Assembly (NCBI RefSeq): GCF_963678975.1
Contig: NC_089280.1
Span: 13,467,280-13,531,279 of the forward strand
Direction of reading: 5' to 3'
DNA: 64,000 nucleotides
Source of the DNA: Dysidea avara
Lineage: Eukaryota; Porifera; Demospongiae; Dictyoceratida; Dysideidae
Shown here: in pieces, positions 1 through 10,204 of the stretch
How positions within the stretch are numbered: the stretch's first letter is position 1
How the letters are laid out: the number at the start of each line of letters is the position of its first letter
Notes under the pieces: model-generated
What the model was told of the DNA's origin: nothing
What the model saw: the letters and a program-made list of their open reading frames with translations, nothing else
The model's database searches: none
Program-made: the position numbers and the translations under genes

Positions 1-186
1 TATGGCAATTGTATTGTGGTTTTGGGTTATCGTGCGAAAAATGTTCCTGCGAATATTTGCTGTACGGTAGAACAATTTTACGGTCACAATCGTGTTCTCC
101 AGTGTCTGGGGTATACTTTGATGCCAAAGTCTTTGAATTTATCTTGGCGGGATGCTCCGCTATTTGACGTTGAAGTGAAGCGATGA
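1..186 (+). other. open frame running off the left edge, possible 3' end of a gene
   Basis: A frame open from the first base for 61 codons ends in TGA at 184-186. It contains three cysteines near residues 21-38 and ends in the basic residues VKR. No domain is recognised. It could be the last exon of a host gene or chance. The following 300 bases up to the LINE show nothing I can name. Confidence 0.2.
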
Positions 187-661
187 ACGTAAACACTAAC
201 ATTTCACGACGCGTACCAAGTTTCTCGCCTCACCAGGACCTCTATCTGTCCATTTCAGCCAGGATTCGGTGAGTTTAGCACTTCACCATGACAATTGTGT
301 GTGAATGTGAGGTGGGGACATCTGTAAAGGTTCCCTAAGCAGATATAATAGGCCGGCTGTTTTGCATAAATGATTATCAATCCCGGTGAATCGAGTATAA
401 ACGGCTATTAATGTGTGAAAAACGTTCTATCCTTCTAGATAAAGACATTTTCTTTGACGCGCTAAGGCTGTATGACCTACTTCTCTCTCATCACCTCCAA
501 CCTAAATAAGCTGTGGTACCGTGGTGAAAAGTGTGTAGATAACGGTACAAAGGAAGGTTTGTTTGCTTTCAGTACGTACAGTTGTCTCGTTCGCGTATAT
601 TCGCAGCTGCTGGTCACCCTCAGTTGGCAACAATTGGAACTGAAAGTAGACTCTGAAGCGG

Positions 662-1667
662 ATGGCATCGCTGGGAAACAATCCATCCAAACGAAAGAGA
701 CCAGAGGATTCCCCCTGACGATTCCAGTAAGAGCGTAGATGTTTGCCGTCATTGCAGCAAGAAATGTACTAAAAAAAGTGAGGCTGTTCAATGTGATTTG
801 TGCTGTTCGTGGCTGCACGCATCTTGCGAAGGTCTAAGTAAAGACGAATATAAACTGCTTACTCAATTAACATCCACTGTTGAAAATGTTATGTACTACT
901 GTAAGTTTAATAAGTGTGAAACGCGCTCCAAGCAGCTTATGTTCGGTTCAATTAGTAAAGCACTTTTCCCACCGGCTGACAGCTCTGAAACCAGCACAGC
1001 AACGGAACAGAATTGTTTATCTAAGACTCTGACTGACCTTAGTGAGAAAATTGCTGATTTGACTATCAAACAACAAACACTACACAACTCAGTGCAATCT
1101 ATATCCTCCAAATTTGTTGAGTCTGCTGTTAACATGGACACTGGTGCTCCAGCTCAATCCATCACTCAAGGAGCTGGTCCATCTAGTAATGCTTTAGACA
1201 TTATAGATGAGATGGCAGATAGAGATCGAAGGAAAAATAACATTGTCGCATACAATTTCCCGGAGTCCACTGACCGAAACGTTGATATTCAATCATTTAA
1301 GTCCCTAAGTGACACAGTTTTCAAATTGGATCTGGATGTAACCAAGGCTATTCGTTTGGGACCAAAGATCCCTAATAAACACAGACCATTACTATTGACT
1401 GTTGAAGATGTTGACGACAAGACTTTCATGCTCTCTCATTCTCATTTTCTGAAGCGACACGAACAGTACAACAAAGTATACCTTGTCCCTGATAGAACAA
1501 GACTTGAACGTGCTAAGCACAAAAGGGTTGTTGACGAGTTAAAACAAAGGAAGGCCAATGGAGAAACTAATCTGATAATTCGTAATGGCATTATTTCACA
1601 GAGACAACCCCGTGTAAATATAATTGCTGAAACCACCAACACTCAGCAGGCTACTAATTGTTCCTGA
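662..1667 (+). pseudogene. LINE ORF1 (PHD-like finger + nucleic-acid chaperone-like region), one early frameshift
   Basis: The likely start is the ATG at 662, which reads a basic N-terminus (KRKR) and then meets a stop at 716 just after a run of five C at 711-715. One base fewer in that run would join it to the frame that is open from 657 to 1667. That frame has no ATG before the zinc finger. The downstream part shows a PHD-like finger (VCRHC, VQCDLCCSWLHASC, then YCKFNKC) at 741-915, a Ser/Thr-rich linker with heptad-like segments (about 960-1190), then a DRDRRKNNIVAYNFPES block typical of CR1 ORF1 RNA-binding regions, ending basic (RNGIISQRQP). In CR1 elements ORF1 binds element RNA. ORF1 stops 25 nt before the first ATG of ORF2. 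The frameshift is either a real lesion or a homopolymer assembly error. Confidence 0.8.
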
Positions 1668-1692
1668 TAGAAGTCTTGCTGATTCTTCAGTA

Positions 1693-4533
1693 ATGATAAG
1701 TAATACAATGTTAAGAACTTTGTATACAAACGCTGATCAGTTTTTAAATAAGCGTGATCTTCTTTCAGCTCAAATTACAGGTAGCCACCCCCCTGACATA
1801 ATTATTATTACCGAATTGCTTCCTAAATCACCAAATTCTACTGTTAGCTCAGCTCTACTGGCACTTCCTGGATATTCTCTTTACGTTAACTTTGATCCAA
1901 ACACATATACCCCTGTCACCTCTCACATACGCGGAGTTGGAATATTTGTCTCTGAGAAGCTGCAGGCTCATCAAGTATTTTTTCACTCACCTGATCTTGA
2001 AGATCAAGTATGGGTTAGAATTCAACTTTGTGGATCTGATTCACTGTTAGTTGGCTGTCTGTATCGTAGTCCTACGGGTGATCTCAGTACTAGTGTTTCA
2101 TCTCTTTGTAATTTATTTACCAAACTCGATAACTATTCTCACTTATTAGTATGTGGCGACTTCAACTTTAAAGAAGTTACTTGGTCAGACCTTTCAGGTT
2201 CAACTACTAATTCTCATATAGTACCTTTTCTCGACTCAGTAGATGATTTATTCTTGTTTCAGCATGTCAACAAGCCCACAAGAATTAGACAGGGTGATTC
2301 TCCAAGCCTACTCGATCTAGTATTCACAAACGAAGAGAATATGGTTACAAACTTGTTGCATCTTCCACCCTTGGGTAATAGCGACCACATTTGTATACAG
2401 TTTGATCTTTTGTGCTATTTGGAGCTGAAGAAGACTGACAACTTGAAATATAATACAAGAGCGGCAAATATTGATCTAATGAAGCAAACTCTTGGTGATG
2501 TTGACTGGGTATCCTTATTGGACCCCCTTGATATGAGCGATGCTTGGTTGCAATTTAGGTCAATCTTTCAGGATGCTCTTGACAATTGTGTTCCTACTTA
2601 CAAGCCCAAGGAGAAGAAAAGCCTATACAGTAACTCTGAAGTGTTTAGTTTGAAAAGGAAAAAGAATCATCTTTGGAAAAAGTACCTCTCGACCCGTTCT
2701 CTCATAGACCTTGCAAACTTTAAATCAGTAAATAATCAGCTTAGAAGCTTGACTCGTAACCTTAGAAAAGACTACGAAAAGAATCTGGCTCAAGGTGTCA
2801 GATCTAGGCCTAAAGCATTCTGGCAATATGTTAACTCAAAGACAAAAGTACGCCCAGGTGTTACAGAGTTGGTCTCCTCGGATGGTTCTGCAATACATTC
2901 CGATACTGAAATGGCTACTCACTTTAACGAATACTTTTCTAGTGTATTTACCTGTGAGGACACCACAAGTATTCCAACAGTTGATTCAACTAGTTCCCCT
3001 CTCCTTGATGACTCCATTGAAATCACTCCTGAAACTGTTTTCAGCAAGCTAATAGCTCTACAAAGTAATAAATCCTCTGGACCAGACGGATGGCCTATAA
3101 CTATTATCAAATCTGTAAGTGAATTTATTTCTGTACCATTATCTATCCTGTTTAATAAATCGCTAAATAGTGGCACTTTACCTTCAGATTGGAAGTGTGC
3201 CAATGTAACACCTATTCACAAAAAAGGTGCACGGAATCTGGCCTGCAATTATAGACCAGTCAGCCTCACTTCTATTTTCAGCAAGTTAATGGAATCCATT
3301 GTCAAAGATCATATACTGAACCACCTATCCACAAACAACTTACTGTCTCCCTATCAATTTGGCTTCATACCAGGAAGATCGTGTTCCACTCAATTGCTTC
3401 TGATGCTGGATTATTTAACTCATCATCTTGATGAGGGCTATTCTATTGACGTAATCTACTTAGATTTCCAAAAAGCCTTCGATACTGTTCCACACCGACG
3501 TTTATTGCAAAAGTTAACATCATTTGGTATTCATGGAAATGTGCTAAAATGGATTGAAAGTTTTTTATCTAACAGAGTGCAACAAGTTGTACTTAATGGC
3601 CATAAATCTTCCACCATTCCAGTTACTAGTGGTGTCCCCCAGGGTTCTGTGCTGGGTCCCCTACTATTCACGATGTTTGTAAATGAGATACCATCAATTG
3701 TATCAAGTCCGGTGCTATTGTTTGCTGATGATACAAAAATCTTTCGAGTCATTAGAAATAGAGAAGACTATACTGCGTTACAGAGTGACTTAGACTTACT
3801 TCAAGGATGGTCACAACAGTGGCTTTTGAATTTTAATATTTCCAAGTGCAAACACCTTCACTTCGGCCCAGCCCACCACTATGGTCCTTACTGTCTCAAC
3901 GGAATATTTATTGACATCAATGCAACGCACAGCGACCTCGGTATTGTTTTTGACGATCAGCTCAAATTCCACCATCACACCACTCAAGTTACTACCAAAG
4001 CTAACCAAGTACTTGGTTTGATTAAGAAATCATTTGAATACCTTGACTCTACCATGCTAACTTGTCTGTTCAATACATTAGTTCGACCTATCTTGGAATA
4101 CAATAATCCTATTTGGGGGCCTCATTATATTCTAGACAACAGAAAGGTAGAGAAGATACAACGAAGGGCTACTCGTCTCATCCCACAACTTCAAGACAAA
4201 TCTTACTCAGAGAGGTTGACACAACTAGATTTGCCATCTTTTCATTATAGACGTTTGAGAGGTGATCTAATATTTCTTTTCAAAATTCTTAACAATTATT
4301 TCACCACCGATTTTACTGATATATATACGTACTCAAGATCTATTACCAGGGGGCATCAATTCAAATTGTTTAAGGAACGCTCAAGACTAGTATGTAGATC
4401 TAATTACTTTATCAATAGAATCACCAACAATTGGAATAGTTTGCCTAATTATGTTGTAAATAGTTCTTCGATTAACACTTTTAAATCATTATTAGATAGT
4501 CATTTAATTGATTCAAGATTTATTTTTGTATAA
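1693..4533 (+). CDS. LINE ORF2: apurinic-type endonuclease + reverse transcriptase
   Basis: Encodes the enzyme that nicks target DNA and reverse-transcribes the element RNA in target-primed retrotransposition. I start at the ATG at 1693 (a second in-frame ATG is at 1708); the frame itself is open from 1624 and overlaps the end of ORF1. About 946 aa. Endonuclease (first ~240 aa): TNADQFLNKRD, ITELLPK, RGVGIFVS, LLVCGDFNF, LGNSDHICI, covering the N, E, DxN and SDH motifs of EEP nucleases. Reverse transcriptase (about residues 440-720): SSGPDGWP, NYRPVSLTS, QFGFIPGRSCS, YLDFQKAFDTVPH, GVPQGSVLGPLLF and the catalytic LLFADDTKIF. The C-terminal thumb-like part carries RPILEYNNPIWGPH and KIQRRATRL. 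No stop or frameshift is visible, so this ORF could be functional. Confidence 0.92.
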   Translation: MISNTMLRTLYTNADQFLNKRDLLSAQITGSHPPDIIIITELLPKSPNSTVSSALLALPGYSLYVNFDPNTYTPVTSHIRGVGIFVSEKLQAHQVFFHSPDLEDQVWVRIQLCGSDSLLVGCLYRSPTGDLSTSVSSLCNLFTKLDNYSHLLVCGDFNFKEVTWSDLSGSTTNSHIVPFLDSVDDLFLFQHVNKPTRIRQGDSPSLLDLVFTNEENMVTNLLHLPPLGNSDHICIQFDLLCYLELKKTDNLKYNTRAANIDLMKQTLGDVDWVSLLDPLDMSDAWLQFRSIFQDALDNCVPTYKPKEKKSLYSNSEVFSLKRKKNHLWKKYLSTRSLIDLANFKSVNNQLRSLTRNLRKDYEKNLAQGVRSRPKAFWQYVNSKTKVRPGVTELVSSDGSAIHSDTEMATHFNEYFSSVFTCEDTTSIPTVDSTSSPLLDDSIEITPETVFSKLIALQSNKSSGPDGWPITIIKSVSEFISVPLSILFNKSLNSGTLPSDWKCANVTPIHKKGARNLACNYRPVSLTSIFSKLMESIVKDHILNHLSTNNLLSPYQFGFIPGRSCSTQLLLMLDYLTHHLDEGYSIDVIYLDFQKAFDTVPHRRLLQKLTSFGIHGNVLKWIESFLSNRVQQVVLNGHKSSTIPVTSGVPQGSVLGPLLFTMFVNEIPSIVSSPVLLFADDTKIFRVIRNREDYTALQSDLDLLQGWSQQWLLNFNISKCKHLHFGPAHHYGPYCLNGIFIDINATHSDLGIVFDDQLKFHHHTTQVTTKANQVLGLIKKSFEYLDSTMLTCLFNTLVRPILEYNNPIWGPHYILDNRKVEKIQRRATRLIPQLQDKSYSERLTQLDLPSFHYRRLRGDLIFLFKILNNYFTTDFTDIYTYSRSITRGHQFKLFKERSRLVCRSNYFINRITNNWNSLPNYVVNSSSINTFKSLLDSHLIDSRFIFV

Positions 4534-4884
4534 TTACTGCATTGATCGGGTATGCAGGCTGTGCCTTTACCCGTATTTAATCATAATCATAATCATAAAG
4601 GTTTTACAGTTGTGTTCTTTTAATTTAGAAACTAAGGTATTCTTTTATACCAAAAATTGCAGAGGATTTAGTACAGCAGATCCTATGTGTGATGGTGATT
4701 TCAGGTAATTTGAATGATATTTGGGCATTTTGTATACGTGTAAATCACTTGAAAGTCAGGATGGTATTTGATGTATTTATGCTAAGGACATGTACACTGC
4801 TTTATTGAGTTGGTGCATCTTTAAAAAGTACACAAGGTGCTTTAATGTTACCATACCGTACGTAGGTAGGGAAATTTTCATGGT

Positions 4885-4927
4885 AAAAATATTTTCGTGA
4901 TTGGTCTGAGACCACGAAAATATTTTT
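4885..4927. repeat. hairpin, 15-bp perfect arms (MITE core)
   Basis: AAAAATATTTTCGTG at 4885-4899 is exactly inverted at 4913-4927 around a 13-nt loop. It resembles the hairpin at 5354, and both sit in A/T-rich flanks, so they look like two copies of one small inverted-repeat element. Confidence 0.65.
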
Positions 4928-5353
4928 AACAAAAAAACTTTTACCACAAAAAATTTGTTACCTCAATTATACAGCTACGATCCAGCTACAAAGGTTATTA
5001 AAGTAAGCATAGTATTAGAATAGTTCTTGGGCTTATAATGCATTATTTAAAGGTGTCGTATCACCACACGCAAATATAATTCGCTGGTGCCTATAAACAG
5101 CTGGCATTATTTACAGTCCAGTGCTTCATTTCAGTTTTGGTTGCTGTAATTCCCGAGCTTTGCCACTTTGCTTCTGAGTCAGCTTGAGTCCCTTGGTCAA
5201 CAAGTAATTAATTCTGGTGCCACACCCTGTTCCCACAATCTGATTGGAGGCCATCAATTTCCAGTAATACGGCCGGGTACATCACCAAAAGTGTATCTAC
5301 AAATAAACCAAAGAAAGATAACTTTGTGATACAGTACTACAAAAAATTTGAGT

Positions 5354-5396
5354 AAAAACATTTTCGTGGGTTGTCTGCACCCATGAAAACATTTTT
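5354..5396. repeat. hairpin, 18-bp near-perfect arms, same family as 4885
   Basis: AAAAACATTTTCGTGGGT at 5354-5371 pairs with 5379-5396 with two mismatches. The core ATTTTCGTG is shared with the 4885 hairpin. Confidence 0.65.
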
Positions 5397-5884
5397 ATTC
5401 GAAAAATTTCTCTGTCTACAGTGTAAAGTTTTATGCTGCACATAACATAGTTACTGGTTATTCACAAACACAACCTTTTTGCAGGTGTTCAGGTGACCAG
5501 TAGTTATGCTGGATAGATTCAATGTAAGGAGGACTGGGTATTTGAATGTGCTGAGAAGTTGAAGTAACTATTCCACTGGTAGCTTGACACCAACAGTATA
5601 ATACATTACTAATCATTGTTTGTATAGGAGTATGACATTGCGGTAACTTCCAAAATTTTTATTTTGTAATTTAAAGTGTGATATCTTACTGAAATAGAAA
5701 ATAAATACAACACATTGTCTGAAGTAGTGTCGAATAATCTTTTAGTGGTTCTACATGTGTTGATCGTTGACATACGCAAATACCATTGCTGAATGATCAA
5801 TTATAAATTACTTACACCTCTACATTTTGAAGTATGAAAGGCTTCATGATAATGTTGGTAAACTAGTAGTACTTCATATCAGTT

Positions 5885-6240
5885 ATTTCACGACTACACA
5901 CTCAAATAAGAATTGAATTGTTTTTGCTATGTCAGACTTCTGGTAAATACCCTGTGCACCATACATCCCAGTAGGATGGGTTCGGGATGGTTTCGACTGG
6001 GCTGTAACTGCAACAAATGTGAAATCTCGAAGCACACTACTTGTACATCTGCCATTGTTACCTGTCATCAAAGTGTGAAATGAGAAAGCATCATTTCTGG
6101 AGCAACAGTATTCAGCACTGAAGAAGGGATTTCCTGCTGAGTGGGGTTGGCTACAGCTTTCACCTCAGAAAAAGAAATTATGTACTCCAACAAAACCAGG
6201 TTTAAAAATATCCTGAAGTGTCAATTATGACAGCATGAGT
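5885..6240 (-). pseudogene. possible coding relic, unrecognised
   Basis: On the minus strand a frame starting near 6240 and ending at a stop near 5885 reads protein-like sequence (FKPGFVGVHNFF, NPFFSAEYCCSRNDAFSF, SVLRDFTFVAVTAQSKP, YGAQGIYQKSDIAKTIQF) with one in-frame stop close to its start, near 6170. Residue composition looks coding, but I know no matching family. It could equally be an exon with an intron over the stop, a transposon fragment, or chance. Confidence 0.22.
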
Positions 6241-7129
6241 ACAGAGAAACATGTCTTAGTGGTCATCTGTATAGGTACGGAAAGGCCACCTGTCAACATA
6301 AAATTTATTTTGATTTTTTACCTTAAGTGAGAAGTTTGTCCACCTGTCTATTGAGGCCAAGAAATGTTGGCTCAAACATGACCATGCAGCTTAGACAGGT
6401 TTCATGTATGGGATTACTCTCAACAGCACAATGCAATATGTCAGATGGGCTACTGTAAGGAAATACAAACAGCATACTCTTTCAGTATACCCTGATGTGT
6501 TATAGTTAGTAGACAGAATGTGACTTCATTGATTACAACTATAACAGAGAAGCTAAATACACATCAAATCCAAGTTACACTGAACCACTCAGTAGTACTT
6601 TTTTACACCGACAGAAGCGCCCACCACAACTTGAGGTTCCTTGTTCCACCTGGAATACTCGATTTACATAACGGAACTTCCTTGAACCAATTGACTGTAT
6701 GGTCGTTTCGGTCCTCACGGCTTCACTTCAATGCTCTAGTCCAGCAATGCTATGGCCTGACGTAGCGTCGTTTGGTTTCTCCAAGAAATATAGGAACGGA
6801 GCATTGCTTGGTCATCTACAGCTCTTCGTTAAACAGACTATTCTACTCTGGACGTTCCTCGTTTCACCTCCTGCGATAACAAACAGTACAAGCGGAGTCC
6901 ACATAAATTACGGTAACACGCATTTTACGGAAAAATTTAATTGTTTCAAAAACACGCAAAAGTTTTCAATATGCTGCAACTCTGTAGCTAATGCCAGACC
7001 TTTCCTCCCTATGCGAAGGGACGGACACGTATAGCTACATAATTTACTATATAGCTAACTATATGTATAGCTATAGTATAATCTAAAGACATTCATACAT
7101 AGCTAGTTACTGAAAGAATACCAAATGCC

Positions 7130-7210
7130 CTTACATAGGATCACATCCTGGCACCCAACCTCTAACGAAAATCTTCTGATTGTCAGCGTTCCGAAAGAAA
7201 TCCGACTGAT
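7130..7210 (+). repeat. 81-bp dispersed repeat (partner at 41736-41816)
   Basis: About 80 percent identical by eye to 41736-41816, same orientation and equal length. Both copies are open in the same frame and give similar peptides (HRITSWHPTSNENLLIVSV and HRITTWHPASDINLLVVSV). This suggests a fragment of a repeated coding sequence, but no family is recognised. Confidence 0.5.
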
Positions 7211-7620
7211 TGACTGCCATTATCGATGCCATGCCGATGGATCGAGGCCAGACTCAGCCACTGCATGGGATTTATTCCGGCAATACGGAGCTTCAGCGTC
7301 GCTAGTTTTAAAAAAAATTAACATTCCTTAGGCCAGGCAGAGTTGCTTAGACATACTGATCACGTGCGCTAACGTTTCGATGTTTAGCCGATACTATATA
7401 GTTTAGATTTTCAGCTAAGAAAACGTATCTTCCTGCTCCAGAAATATGAGAACAGTGATAAAATGTATAAGCACATAGCTTTAAAGGCTTTTTATACTCC
7501 TTTGTAGTGACGGATAAGGGATAACCATGTAGTCTGGCCTTGATTGCGCGGATGCCTCCGGATTAATTACTATAGATCTATATGCGGAGCCGAATGCTGA
7601 CGCTGCAAGCTTGCTTTTAC

Positions 7621-7997
7621 TAGTCTCGTGCCCAGACCTCATTTTTTACTTTTTGTGTGGGGGCGGAGAAAAAAGGGTCTGGTGGATCTTCAATACCTTT
7701 TTTGTGCAGCCAGATCTGCAACTTTTGGGGATCGTTGATTAGTGGTGATGAGTAGCAAAGGCTTGTTAACGAAGCGGCAATAGGAAAAACGCCGCGCGCG
7801 TGCCCAAGGATGCAGCCTTGCCAAGCAAACGCGCGCCGTATTTCCTATTGTCGTTTCGTTAACAAGCCTTTGCTACTCATCACCACTAATCAACGACCCC
7901 CAAAAGTTGTAGATCTGGCTGCACAAAAAAGGAGATCCACCAGACTCTTTTTTTCTCCGCCCCCACATGCACAAAAAGAGGTCTGGGCACGAGACTA
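7621..7997. mobile_element. Mutator-like foldback MITE with 9-bp target duplication
   Basis: Almost the whole 377 bp is a long imperfect inverted repeat: arms 7621-7793 and about 7828-7997, with TAGTCTCGTGCCCAGACC at the left end and its inverse at the right. The bases just outside are identical, TGCTTTTAC at 7612-7620 and 7998-8006, a 9-bp target-site duplication. Long arms plus 9-bp duplication fit Mutator-like elements best. No ORF of note; non-autonomous. A second element with TAGTCT ends and a 9-bp duplication is at 42163-43019. Confidence 0.8.
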
Positions 7998-8060
7998 TGC
8001 TTTTACTGCTGCATTCTTGTATGGCTATTGTATACAGTGCTTTAACAGTACATGCGTAAT

Positions 8061-9204
8061 CTTAAGTTAGGGTTTCCACTCCAAATAGGAAGGTGCTTTA
8101 TCTTGTAGTTTCTGGGGATTTTCACACAGATTTATACCTTCAAGATAAATCAAATTTGTCATTGGATTGTTTGCAGTATTCGATATCAGCATAATTGTAA
8201 GTAAATATCCAAAAAGTGGTCACGTGACCAAAAATCCCTTCATATAGCTATATAGGATTTCTACTGCAAAATAGGATGATGCCTCATAGCAGCTCTCTTT
8301 TCATTGTTTCTGATGATTTTCACACAGACTGGCTTTAAGATAAAACAAACAAGTACTAATATTAAACTGTTTATTACTTTCAACAGTTTTAACTGTATAT
8401 ACCCAGAAAGTGGTTAGGTGACCCGATGGCGGATCCAGGATGGGGAATTTGGGGCACCCCCCCCCCAACCTTGTGGAGGAGCCAGTCATACTTCTGATTA
8501 AAACACTAAACTTTGTCAAGCCAAGATCAGTTTATAAAACTCATCAATATGCACATTTTACTAGTAACTATTACAAATTCACCTGAAACAAAAGTCAAAC
8601 CAAAAACTAACTGTACGGTGTGAAATTGTCACTCAGCACCTTCGTGCATATAAGCGCCTCTAAAATAATTATCGTGATGCTGTTGTTTAAGACATTCAGG
8701 GCCTTTTAAACAGCTTTTAAGGCTTTGCAACTATCTGCAAAGGCCAAAATGGCAAAAATCAACAGTGAGACACTACTCATGCAGAGGTGATTATTTGTTG
8801 CTTCAAAAAATGCAGCAACTAACAAGAGAATCTGGCTCTTCCCAACCACCTACAACTTAGCCTGTTTGTGCCCCTCCCCTTGCCAACTCCTGGATCCGCC
8901 CCTGCATGTGACCAGCTATCCCATGCAACAATATGGGATGTGCTATAGCACTACAAGATGTAGAATTCTTCGGTATGACTTAGATCAACTTAAACTATAT
9001 GATTCTCAATTAAACTGTCCAGTGTAACTATTATGTTATTTTGGCCATGTGACTACTTTTTGTATGTTTATGTGTGTTACACTTATGCTGATACTCAATG
9101 CTACAAGCAATCCAATAATAATCTTAAAGGTCTGTCTGTGTGAAAATCTCCAGAAACAACAAAAAGAAGCACCTTTCTATTTTGAGTTGGAAACCCTACT
9201 TAAG
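8061..9204. mobile_element. inverted-repeat element (TIR ~75 bp) with a nested MITE
   Basis: The left end (CTTAAGTTAGGGTTTCCACT from 8061) is matched in inverse orientation by sequence ending at 9204 (GGAAACCCTACTTAAG). The match continues through a GAAAATC(TCC/CCC)AGAAAC segment. The left arm is partly repeated in direct orientation at about 8258-8424. No transposase ORF is visible. Confidence 0.6.
8424..8904. mobile_element. nested hAT-like MITE
   Basis: CGATGGCGGATCCAGGA at 8424 and TCCTGGATCCGCCCCTG ending at 8904 are terminal inverted repeats of the (CAG)GGGCGGATCCAGG type common in hAT-derived MITEs. Flanks AGGTGACC and ATGTGACC resemble an imperfect 8-bp duplication. It lies inside the 8061-9204 element, so it inserted later. 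Confidence 0.55.
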
Positions 9205-9639
9205 TCCCTGCAGTTGAATTGCTGCATGGTTGTTAGAAGAAAGAATTGGTCCACCACGCATGAGCTACTCCAATATTAGCATTTAATATGGCAATTCCCT
9301 ATTGATGAAATATCAAATTCATGACCATATTATGATTTGTTGTGTATCACGCAGTAGTTATGCACATATTTACTGTTTATAGCTAGCTATATGATATCTC
9401 TAGTGAGTTGACCTTTACGATACTTATACCATTGGCATGAGTGATTTGTCCGACACACACAAGCACATGTATGCATGCCCGAGGGTGAGCACATAATTAT
9501 TAGACAAAGCATGAGTTCCCATGATATGTGCCTCGTGGATTAATCACCTATACGTGCACATGCATGTGAAAAACTGCTGGCATACTTCACAACTGTATAG
9601 TTTATATTTGGCCATGCAAGCATACAGAGTTCTGTATGT

Positions 9640-10204
9640 TACAAGTCACCCAGTAAAGAGTTCATGTAGCTACAACAAGTCACTCTGTAGAGCATTCACA
9701 TGCATAAGAAGTCACCTGTATAGACCTCAGCTATGTTACAAGTTCCCCTGTATAGGTTCAGCTACATATAAATAGACACCTTTGGCTTTAAGGGAGTTCA
9801 GCTATGTAACAAGTCACCTACTAGAGAGTTTGGTCAACCTGCATGTATAGAGTTCAGCTATATACAACTCCACTAGTAGAGAGTGCAATTCAGTGTTGTT
9901 CAACTACAGTAGCTACAATAAGCATCCGGTCTAGAGAGTTTGAATTTGGCTGTGATACAAGTCACCCAGTAGAGATTTCAACTGCAAAAAATTAAAGTCA
10001 CCTTGTAGAGTATTCAGCTTTATACACTGAAGTGAGTTATAGAGTAAGCTACAAACAAGTCACTTTGCCATGGAGTTCAGCCATGTTGTAAGTCAACCAG
10101 TAGCTATATAAAGGGTTCAGTAATGTAACAAGTCGCCACGTTAGAGAGCTTAGCCACATAACCAGTTGCTCTGTAGATAGTTCAGCCATGTAACAGGTCA
10201 CTCC
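9640..10204. repeat. degenerate minisatellite, unit about 40-50 bp
   Basis: Roughly a dozen diverged units built on GTAACAAGTCACC...GTAGAGAGTTCAGCTA follow each other with variable spacing. The divergence between units points to an old array. The ORF across 9521-9775 is only a by-product. Confidence 0.65.

Larger units (their letters stand above)
657..4597 (+). mobile_element. CR1/L2-like non-LTR retrotransposon (LINE), nearly full length
   Basis: Two consecutive ORFs on the plus strand (PHD-finger ORF1; endonuclease + reverse transcriptase ORF2) are followed by a short 3' UTR and a tail of about three AATCAT units at 4579-4597. This is the layout of CR1/L2/Jockey-superfamily LINEs, whose 3' ends are short microsatellites instead of poly(A). 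The 3' UTR holds GCAGGCTGTGCCTTT, also seen near two other retroelement tails in this window. The 5' boundary is not resolved: the UTR may begin anywhere between about 190 and 660. ORF2 is uninterrupted over 2.8 kb, so the copy is young. Relics of the same family occur at 12.8-13.2 kb. Confidence 0.88.
4598..7611. other. non-coding stretch with two hairpins and a possible coding relic
   Basis: AT-rich DNA with no convincing gene. It holds two related hairpins (4885-4927, 5354-5396), a weak minus-strand coding-like stretch (5885-6240) and an 81-bp dispersed repeat (7130-7210). The short ORFs at 6520-7034 show no recognisable motif. Confidence 0.5.
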
